Of a stretch of DNA of 64,000 nucleotides, positions 54,201 to 64,000 are shown one piece after another. The stretch comes from Lytechinus pictus. Its lineage: Eukaryota > Echinodermata > Echinoidea > Temnopleuroida > Toxopneustidae. The notes beneath the pieces are model-generated. The model had not been told where the DNA came from and made no database searches. It saw only the letters and a list, made by a program, of their open reading frames with translations. A program made the position numbers and the translations under genes. The stretch covers positions 25,544,501 through 25,608,500 of the forward strand of contig NC_087245.1 of the NCBI RefSeq assembly GCF_037042905.1, written 5' to 3'. Every line of letters starts with the position of its first letter. Positions within the stretch are counted from its first letter, which is position 1.

Positions 54201-57200
54201 TTTTTAGGAATTGATACTGGTACCATATCATACATAGGAATTAGTTTTCACGCATCACTAAATTTCCGTTACTGAAATAGCGCCCTCTAAAGTTTCAAAA
54301 ACGCTTATCTTTGAATGCTCCTCATTGCGTCATGCATGGCCAAACCCGTACCCTTTTTTAGATTTAGGGTGTTCAAGATATGCCCTTTCATGCCATTTAG
54401 AAAAAAATATACCTTACCACTGACGAAATATCTGAAAAATGCTCCCGAAAATCAGCAAAATACGCAAAAATGCACTATAATGCCAGCACAACTTCAACTT
54501 GCTCTTATTTCCTTATTATTGAAGTTTATCCTTTCTAACTTGGCAGATATGAGTATTGATATATACTTCAACCGTTCGTTAACCTTTTGTGACAGAAACT
54601 GACATAGAGCTGACGTCAGCTCAAAATTATTGTGCAAAACTGTCATTTTTAATGTCTTTCTTTATATGGCATTTACTTCCGGTCTATTGCTTACGCAAAT
54701 ATAAAAGTGGTATCAATGTCACCGCATTGGAATGCCCTATCCAGTGATACCAAATACGACATAGGTTACAACAGAAAATTTCAAGATAAGCCAATCTGAA
54801 CACCTGGTATACTTCTCACAATGCACACATTATCAACAACAGAATTGTACACAATGTCTATGGCATAACGTATTATGCATGCATATCGTTCTGCTATGTA
54901 CTTTACACTGAGTTCGTTAATGAACTGTCAGGGATATGTGTATGCTCATTCATATTACTCTCTGTGTCTTTCTCTCCCTTCTCTCTCTTTTTTTGAGCGG
55001 CCATATGGTCTAAAAATGGCCCAATGGACGAAATCCTTTTGACTTGAGAATGTAACTTCCTATGGAGGGCAAAATGTACCAAAATCCACTTTGATTAACA
55101 TGTAATTTTTGTTAGTCCTCCCCTGCCTCCGCTCCTCATCCAAATTCATTCCGATTTTGTAGACATGTTGTCCATGATGCATTATTGTGTACCTCTTATT
55201 TCATTTTCTAAAATCATTCATGCATGACAGTGCATGCACCATTTTGAGTGAGTGACATCATCATCTCTCTCATTTGGATGTAACTGGCTCGTTCATATAA
55301 CTCTTTTGTTAAAAATAAGCGAAACTTTGAAATGTCATAACTTTCTTTTTTTACATCCGATTTTGATGAAATTTTCAGCATTGTGCTTGTCTGATTTTTC
55401 CCTATTGATTCAAATCAACATTTTTATGAGGTGGACTTGACCTCTAAATCAGACACGTCAATGCATGCACATCGTAATGAAACGATTGCAGTTCTAGTCT
55501 TCTTCTTCTTCTTCTTCCACAAAATCCCATTTGTTTAACACATGGTTTTTGTTAGCTCTGCCCTGGCTCTGTCCCTCATCCAAATTCATCCAAACTTTGT
55601 AGACATGTTGTCCAGCATCCCTAGTTGTGCCCCTTGTCTTCCTTTTTCCAAAATCACTCATGCATGACCATCCAGGCGCCATTTTGTAAATTTCAAGTCC
55701 ATTTGCATACCATTACTAATCTCGTCCTAACTCCCGCATCCTGCATGCTACAAACTTCTAACAAATTGCTATAGATAGTCAAAGAGTTGCTCCATCATCT
55801 GCGACGTATAAACTGACCTTCAAAATGCCATCTTCATGCCCTAAATTCAAATCCGAAATAGCCTTCCTTCAAAAACGTCACATTTATTGAAATGTAAAGT
55901 AAAAAAAATCGTAAAATGGCCATAACTTTATTGTTTTTATTCATTTCGAGCTCATATTTTTAGGAATTGATACTGGTACCATATCATACTTACGACTTAG
56001 TTTTCACGCATCACTGAATTTCCGTTACTGAAATAGCGCCCTCTAAAGTTTCAAAAACGCTTATCTTTGAATGCTCCTCATTTCGTCATGCATGGCCAAA
56101 CCCGTACCCTTTTTTAGATTTAGGGTGTTCAAGATATGCTCTTTCATGCCATTTAGAAAAATATATACCTTACCGCTGACAAAATATCTGAAAAATGCTC
56201 CCGAAAATCAGCAAAATACGCAAAAATGCACTATAATGCCAGCACAACTTCAACTTGCTCTTATTTCCTTATTATTGAAGCTTATCCTTTCTAACTTGGC
56301 AGATATGAGTATTGATATATACTTCAACCGTTCGTCAACCTTTTGTAACAGAAACTGACAAAAATCTGACGTCAGCTTAAAATTATTGTGCAAAACCTTC
56401 ATTTTTAATGTTTTTCTTTATATGGCATTTACTTCCGGTCTATTGCTTGAGCACAAATAAAAGGGGTATCAATGTCACCGCATTTGAATGCTCTTTCCAG
56501 TGATACCAAATATGACATAGGTTACAACAGAAAATTTCAAGATAAGCCAATCTGAACACATGGTATACTACTCAGAATGCACACATTATCAACAACAGAA
56601 TTGTACACAATGTCTATGGCATAACGTATTATGCATGCACATCGTTCTGCTATGTACTTTACACTGAGTTACGTTAATGAACTGTCAGGGAAATGTGTAT
56701 GCTTATCCATATCATTCCGATTTGGTAGACATGTTGTCCATGATGCATTATTGTGTACCTCTTTTTTCATTTTCTAAAATCATTCATGCATGACAGTGCA
56801 TGCACCATTTTGAGTGAGTGACATCATCATCTCTCTCATTTGCATGTAACTGGCTCGTTCATAATTAAAACTATTTTGTTAGAAATAAGCGAAACTTTGA
56901 AATGTCATAACTTTCTTATTTTAAATCCGATTTTGATGAAATTTTCAGCATTGCGCTTGTCTGATTTTTCCCTATTGATTCAAATCAACATTTTTCTGAG
57001 GTAGACTTGACCTTCCAATCAGACGCGTCATGCATGACAGTGCATGCACCATTTTGAGTGAGTGACATCATCATCTCTCTCATTTGGATGTAACTGGCTC
57101 GTTCATATAACTCTTTTGTTAAAAATAAGCGAAACTTTGAAATGTCATAACTTTCTTTTTTTACATCCGATTTTGATGAAATTTTCAGCATTGTGCTTCT

Positions 57201-57689
57201 CTGATTTTTCCCTATTGATTCAAATCAACATTTTTATGAGGTGGACTTGACCTCTAAATCAGACACGTCAATGCATGCACATCGTAATGAAACGATTGCA
57301 GTTCTAGTTGCATTGACGCCCACTGGCGACAATGCATTGTTCTTGTTCCGTATTCCTATTCCGTCGTCTTTGCATTGACGCCCAATGGCGACAATGCATT
57401 GTTCTTGTTCCGTATTCCTATTCCGTCGTCTTCTTCTTCTTCTTCCACAAAATCCCATTTGTTTAACACATGGTTTTTGTTAGCTCTACCCTGGCTCCGT
57501 CCCTCATCCAAATTCATCCAAACTTTGTAGACATGTTGTCCAGCATCCCTAGTTGTGCACCTCGTCTTCCATTTTCCAAAATCACTCATGCATGACCATC
57601 CAGGCGCCATTTTGTAAATTTCAAGTCCATTTGCATACCATTACTAATCTCGTCCTAACTCCCGCATCCTGCATGCTACAGACTTCTAA

Positions 57690-60000
57690 CCAATTGCTAT
57701 AGATAGTCAAAGAGTTGCTCCATCATCTGCAATGTAGAACCTGACCTTCAAAATTCAATCTTCATGCCTAAATTCAAATTCGAAATAGCCTTCCTTCAAA
57801 AACTTCATATTTATTGAAATGTAAAGTAAAAAAATCGTAAAATGGCCATAACTTTCATTTTTTTTATTCAATTCGAGCTTATATTTTTAGGATTTGATAC
57901 TGGTAACATATCATACATACGAGTGAGTTTTCACGCATCATTGCTCTTCCGGTATTGAAAAAGCGCCCTCTAAAGTTTCAAAAACGCTTACCTTTGAGTG
58001 CTCCTCATTTCGTCATGCATGGCCAAACCCGTACCCTTTTTTAGATTTAGGATGTTTAAGATATGCCCTTTCATGCCATTTAGAAAAATATATACCTTAC
58101 CACTGACGAAATATCTGAAAAATGCTCCCGAAAATCAGCAAAATACGCAAAAATGCACTATAATGCCAGCACAACTTCAACTTGCTCTTATTTCCTTATT
58201 ATTGAAGCTTATCCTTTCTAACTTGGCAGATATGAGTATTGATATATACTTCAACCGTTCGTCAACCTTTTGTAACAGAAACTGACAAAAATCTGACGTC
58301 AGCTTAAAATTATTGTGCAAAACCTTCATTTGTCATGTCTTTCTTTATATGGCATTTACTTCCGGTCTATTGCTTGCGCACAAATAAAAGTGGTATCAAT
58401 GTCACCGCATTGGAATGTTCTTTCCAGTGATACCAAATACGACATAGGTTACAACAGAAAATTTCAAGATAAGTCAATCTGAACACATGGTATACTGCTC
58501 ACAATGCACACATTATCAACAACAGAATTGTACACAATGTCTATGGCATGGGTCTCATGGGTATGAGCGGCCATATGGTCTAAAATGGTATGGAGGGCAA
58601 AATGTACCAAAATCCAATTTGATTAACATGTAATTTTTGTTAGTCCTCCCCTGCCTCCGCTCCTCATCCAAATTCATTATATGGTAGACATGTTGTCCAT
58701 GATGCATTATTGTGTACCTACTATTTCATTTTCTAAAATCATTCATGCATGACAGTGCAGGCGCCATTTTGTCAATTTCAAGTCCATTTGCATACCATTA
58801 CTAATCTCGTCCTAACTCCCGCATCCTGCGTGCTACCGACTTCTAACCAATTGCTATAGATAGTCAAAGAGTTGCTCCATCATCTGCAATGTAGAACCTG
58901 ACCTTCAAAATTCAATCTTCATGCCTAAATTCAAATTCGAAATAGCCTTCCTTCAAAAACTTCATATTTATTGAAATGTAAAGTAAAAAAATCGTAAAAT
59001 GGCCATAACTTTCATTTTTTTTATTCAATTCGAGCTTATATTTTTAGGATTTGATACTGGTAACATATCATACATACGAGTGAGTTTTCACGCATCATTG
59101 CTCTTCCGGTATTGAAAAAGCGCCCTCTAAAGTTTCAAAAACGCTTACCTTTGAGTGCTCCTCATTTCGTCATGCATGGCCAAACCCGTACCCTTTTTTA
59201 GATTTAGGATGTTTAAGATATGCCCTTTCATGCCATTTAGAAAAATATATACCTTACCACTGACGAAATATCTGAAAAATGCTCCCGAAAATCAGCAAAA
59301 TACGCAAAAATGCACTATAATGCCAGCACAACTTCAACTTGCTCTTATTTCCTTATTATTGAAGCTTATCCTTTCTAACTTGGCAGATATGAGTATTGAT
59401 ATATACTTCAACCGTTCGTCAACCTTTTGTAACAGAAACTGACAAAAATCTGACGTCAGCTTAAAATTATTGTGCAAAACCTTCATTTGTCATGTCTTTC
59501 TTTATATGGCATTTACTTCCGGTCTATTGCTTGCGCACAAATAAAAGTGGTATCAATGTCACCGCATTGGAATGTTCTTTCCAGTGATACCAAATACGAC
59601 ATAGGTTACAACAGAAAATTTCAAGATAAGTCAATCTGAACACATGGTATACTGCTCACAATGCACACATTATCAACAACAGAATTGTACACAATGTCTA
59701 TGGCATGGGTCTCATGGGTATGAGCGGCCATATGGTCTAAAATGGTATGGAGGGCAAAATGTACCAAAATCCAATTTGATTAACATGTAATTTTTGTTAG
59801 TCCTCCCCTGCCTCCGCTCCTCATCCAAATTCATTATATGGTAGACATGTTGTCCATGATGCATTATTGTGTACCTACTATTTCATTTTCTAAAATCATT
59901 CATGCATGACAGTGCAGGCGCCATTTTGTCAATTTCAAGTCCATTTGCATACCATTACTAATCTCGTCCTAACTCCCGCATCCTGCGTGCTACCGACTTC
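57690..60000. repeat. Two short (1,157-bp) macrosatellite units in exact-looking tandem
   Basis: Sequence at 57,69x-58,84x repeats at +1,157. Each short unit jumps from CATGCATGACAGTGCA directly to GGCGCCATTTTGTCAATTTC, losing the arm, hairpin and TTC blocks. The same ATGGCATGGGTCTCATGGGT deletion scar is in both. Confidence 0.88.
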
Positions 60001-60590
60001 TAACAAATTGCAGTAAATTGTTTAAGAGTTGCTCTTTCATATAAAAAACACGATTGGCCCTTCAAAGTGCCGTCTTCTTGCCCTAAAATCAAATCCAAGA
60101 TAGTCTACGTTCAAAATGTTCATATTTATTGAAATGCAAATTAGGAAAATCGTAAAATGGCCATAACTTTCTTGTTTTTATTCACTTCCGTCTTATATAT
60201 TTATGGTTTACTAATGGTATCACCCTTCACAATTCAACAAATTTCTACGCATCAGTGACAGTTCAATTTACAAATAGCGCCCTCTATTTCAAAGTCAACA
60301 AATAATAAAATGACAATAACTTTGTTATCATTCATTTTGGTCTTTTATTTTCAGGGCTGGCTTATGATATCATCCTTCATAATCCATATTCTTTTTACGC
60401 ATCAGTGACAATTACATTTAGAAATAGCGCCCTCTATTGCAAACTAAAGAAATGTTAAAATGGTCATAAGTTCCTTGTTCTCATTCATTTCGGTCTCATA
60501 TTTTCAGGGTATGCTTATTGTATCATTCCACATAATCCACATGTGTTGTACGCATCATTGACCATTCCCTTTACAAAATAGTGAGTGAGT
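60001..60590. repeat. Diverged unit with ~130-bp subrepeat in triplicate
   Basis: Three successive modules, each with TAACTTT/TAAGTTCC, ATTCATTTYGGTCT, TTTTCAGG, ACGCATCAGTGACA and AATAGCGCCCTCTA. The same module occurs once in a normal unit (AAATGGCCATAACTTTCTTG ... AATAGCGCCCTCTA). Confidence 0.75.
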
Positions 60591-63500
60591 GACATCATCA
60601 ACTCTCTCATTTGGATGTAACTGGCTCGTTCATATAACTATTTTGTTAAAAATAAGTGAAACTTTGAAATGTCATAAATTTCTTATTTTACATCCGATTT
60701 TGATGTAGTTTTCAGCATTGTGCTTGTCTGATTTTTCCCTATTGATTCAAATCAACATTTTTCTGAGGTGGACTTGACCTTTAAATCAGACACGTCAATG
60801 CATGCACATCGTAATGAAACGATTGCAGTTCTAGTCTTCTTCTTCTTCTTCTTCTTCTTCTTCTTCTTCTTCCACAAAATCCCATTTGTTTAACACATGG
60901 TGTTTGTTAGCTCTGCCCTGGCTCCGTCCCTCATCCAAATTCATCCAAACTTGGTAGACATGTTATCCAGCATCCCTAGTTGTGCCCCTCGTCTTCCTTT
61001 TTTCAAAATCACTCATGCATGACCATCTAGGCGCCATTTTGTAAATTTCAAGTCCATTTGCATACCATTACTAATCTCGTCCTAACTCCCGCATCCTGCA
61101 TTCTACAGACTTCTAACAAATTGCTATAGATAGTCAAAGAGTTGCCCCATCATTTGCGACGTATAACCTGACCTTCAAAATGCCATCTTCATGCCCTAAA
61201 TTCAAATCCGAAATAGCCTTCCTTCAAAAACGTCATATTTATTGAAATGTAAAGTAAAAAAATCGTAAAATGGCCATAAGTTTCTTGTTTTTATTCGTTT
61301 CGAGCTCATATTTTCAGGAATTGATACTGGTACCATATCATACATAGGAATTAGTTTTCACGCATCACTAAATTTCCGTTACTGAAATAGCGCCCTCTAA
61401 AGTTTCAAAAACGCTTATCTTTGAATGCTCCTCATTGCGTCATGCATGGCCAAACCCGTACCCTTTTTTAGATTTAGGGTGTTCAAGATATGCCCATTCA
61501 TGCCATTTAGAAAAATATATACCTTACAGCTGACGAAATATCTGAAAAATGCTCCCGAAAATCAGCAAAATACGCAAAAATGCACTATAATGCCAGCACA
61601 ACTTCAACTTGCTCTTATTTCCTTATTATTGAAGCTTATCCTTTCTAACTTGGCAGATATGAGTATTGATATATACTTCAACCGTTCGTTAACCTTTTGT
61701 GACAGAAACTGACATAGAGCTCACGTCAGCTTAAAATTATTGTGCAAAACTGTCATTTTTAATGTCTTTCTTTATATGGCATTAACTTCCGGTCTATTGC
61801 TTGCGCAAAAATAAAAGTGGTATCAATGTCACCGCATTGGAATGCTCTATCCAGTGATACCAAATACGACATAGGTTACAACAGAAAATTTCAAGATAAG
61901 CCAATCTGAACACATGGTTTACTACTCACAGTGCACACATTATCAACAACAGAATTGTACACAATGTCTATGGCATAACGTATTATGCATGCACATCGTT
62001 CTGCTATGTACTTTACACTGAGTTACGTTAATGAACTGTCAGGGAAATGTGTATGCGTATTCATATTACTCTCTGTGTCTTTCTCTCCCTTCTCTCTCTT
62101 TTTTTGAGCGGCCATATGGTCTAAAAATGGCCCAATGGACGAAATCCTTTTGACTTGAGAATGTAACTTCCTATGGAGGGCAAAATGTACCAAAATCCAC
62201 TTTGATTAACATGTAATTTTTGTTAGTCTTCCCCTGCCTCCGCTCCTCATCCAAATTCATTCCGATTTGGTAGACATGTTGTCCATGATGCATTATTGTG
62301 TACCTCTTATTTCATTTTCTAAAATCATTCATGCATGACAGTGCATGCACCATTTTGAGTGAGTGACATCATCATCTCTCTCATTTGGATGTAACTGGCT
62401 CGTTCATATAACTCTTTTGTTGAAAATAAGCGAAACTTTGAAATGTCATAACTTTCTTTTTTTACATCCGATTTTGATGAAATTTTCAGCATTGTGCTTG
62501 TCTGATTTTTCCCTATTGATTCAAATCAAAATTTCTATGAGGTGGACTTGACCTCTAAATCAGACACGTCAATGCATGCACATCGTAATGAAACGATTGC
62601 AGTTCTAGTTGCATTGACGCCCACTGGCGACAATGCATTGTTCTTGTTCCGTATTCCTATTCCGTCGTCTTCTTCTTCTTCTGCTTCTTCCACAAAATCC
62701 CATTTGTTTAACACATGGTTTTTGTTAGCTCTACCCTGGCTCCGTCCCTCATCGAAATTCATCCAAACTTTGTAGACATGTTGTCCAGCATCCCTAGTTG
62801 TGCACCTCGTCTTCCATTTTCCAAAATCACTCATGCATGACCATCAAGGCGCCATTTTGTAAATTTCAAGTCCATTTGCATACCATTACTAATCTCGTCC
62901 TAACTCCCGCATCCTGCATGCTACAAACTTCTAACAAATGGCTATAGATAGTCAAAGAGTTGCTCCATCATTTGCGACGTATAACCTAACCTTCAAAATG
63001 CCATCTTCATGCCCTAAATTCAAATCCGAAATAGCCTTCCTTCAAAAACTTCATATTTATTGAAATGTAAAGTCAAAAAATCCTAAAATGGCCATAACTT
63101 TCTTGTTTTTATTCAATTCGAGCTTATATTTTCAGGAATTATTACAGGCAACATATTATACTTACAAGTAAGTTTTCACGCATCATTGACCTTCCGGTAT
63201 TGAAATAGCGCCCTCTAAAGTTTCAAAAACGCTTACGTTTGAATGCTCCTCAATGCGTCATGCATGGCCAAACCCGTACCCTTTTTTAGATTTAGGGTGT
63301 TCAAGATATGCCCTTTCATGCCATTTAGAAAAATATATACCTTACCACTGACGAAATATCTGAAAAATGCTCCCGAAAATCAGCAAAATACGCAAAAATG
63401 CACTATAATGCCAGCACAACTTCAACTTGCTCTTATTTCCTTATTATTGATGCTTATCCTTTCTAACTTGGCAGATATGAGTATTGATATATACTTTAAC

Positions 63501-64000
63501 CGTTCGTCAACCTTTTGTGACAGAAACTGACATAGAGCTCACGTCAGCTTAAAATTATTGTGAAAAACTGTCATTTTTAATGTCTTTCTTTATATGGCAT
63601 TTACTTCCGGTCTATTGCCAGTGCACAAATAAAAGTGGTATCAATGTCACCGCATTGGAATGCTCTTTCCACCGATACCAAATACGACATAGGTTACAAC
63701 AGAAAATTTCAAGATAAGCCAATCTGAACACATGGTATACTGCTCACAATGCACATATTATCAACAATAAAATTGTACTTAATGTCTATGGCATAACGTA
63801 TTATGCATGCACATCGTTCTGCTATGTACTTTACACTGAGTTACGTTTATGAACTGTCAGGGATATTTGTATGCTTATTCATATCACTCTCTCTGTGTCT
63901 TTCTCTCCCTTCTCTCTCTTTGTTGAGCGGCCATGGTCAAAAAATGGACGAAATCTGTTTGACTCGAGAATGCAACTTCCTATGGAGGGCATAATGTCCT

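Larger units (their letters stand above)
48124..64000. repeat. Macrosatellite, ~1.8-kb units, about nine copies, running off the right edge
   Basis: The block with ATGCATGGCCAAACCCGTAC recurs at about 48,838, 50,661, 52,562, 54,334, 56,090, 58,017, 59,174, 61,444 and 63,262, i.e. periods of 1823, 1901, 1772, 1756, 1927, 1157, 2270 and 1818. Unit order: hairpin block, TTC tract, CACAAAATCCCATTTG segment, AAATGGCCATAACTTT block, a 95-codon frame, CTTCCGGTCTATTGC segment, a second CATCCAAATTCATTCCGAT segment, the transposon arm, then the next hairpin. Copies 1 and 2 look nearly identical, as do the two at 57,69x-60,00x, so homogenisation is recent. No gene is supported inside. Confidence 0.95.

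Noticed and set aside
48819..63530. A 95-codon frame starting MLLIASCMAKPVPFF recurs intact in nine macrosatellite units
   Set aside because: Looked like a multicopy gene, but most differences between copies change the amino acid (e.g. P/L/S at one site, K/I, V/M, D/N), there is no domain, and intact frames are expected in such similar copies. A dN/dS estimate would decide.

Overview
This is nuclear DNA from an animal. It is AT-rich, has long repeat-filled introns with GT..AG borders, and carries two conserved eukaryotic genes. The mix of short inverted-repeat elements, poly-G/C-flanked repeats, a tRNA-derived SINE with a GGATGG.GACGTTAAA tail and a TGACCTTTGACC repeat suggests a marine invertebrate deuterostome, most likely an echinoderm such as a sea urchin. 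That identification is inference; the genes themselves only say metazoan.

Layout. (1) 1-11,336, minus strand: 5' eleven coding exons of CWC22, a spliceosome and exon-junction-complex loading factor; the gene runs off the left edge. Its intron 7 carries a 54-bp minisatellite (2,069-3,264) whose unit is a copy of the 3' splice site and start of the next exon. (2) 11,337-15,581: intergenic, with a TIR-bounded element holding ~162-bp core repeats and a foldback element. (3) 15,582-26,561, minus strand: complete 12-exon coding sequence of CDC6, the replication licensing AAA+ ATPase (590 aa as assembled by eye), with a probable non-coding first exon and an E2F/CCAAT promoter near 29,730-29,940. (4) 29,991-44,174: gene-poor, with several TTAA-flanked or palindromic elements, two perfect X-box (RFX-type) motifs, a 71-bp satellite, and three tiny palindromic insertions (28, 32 and 40 bp), each flanked by its own 7-bp direct repeat. 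(5) 44,175-45,662, minus strand: intronless 495-codon reading frame for a Ser-rich, mostly disordered protein not recognised, probably with a 5'-UTR intron. (6) 48,124 to the right edge: macrosatellite of ~1.8-kb units, about nine copies, with variable TTC tracts and an incorporated arm of a mobile element also present at 36,592-37,198.

The two named genes act in separate processes (splicing and replication licensing); no operon-like logic is expected. The two observations most worth following are the array of duplicated splice acceptors inside CWC22 and the micro-palindromes with 7-bp target-site duplications, which look like a very small mobile element family. All exon borders were read by eye from splice consensus, frame continuity and remembered family conservation; no alignment or transcript data were available.
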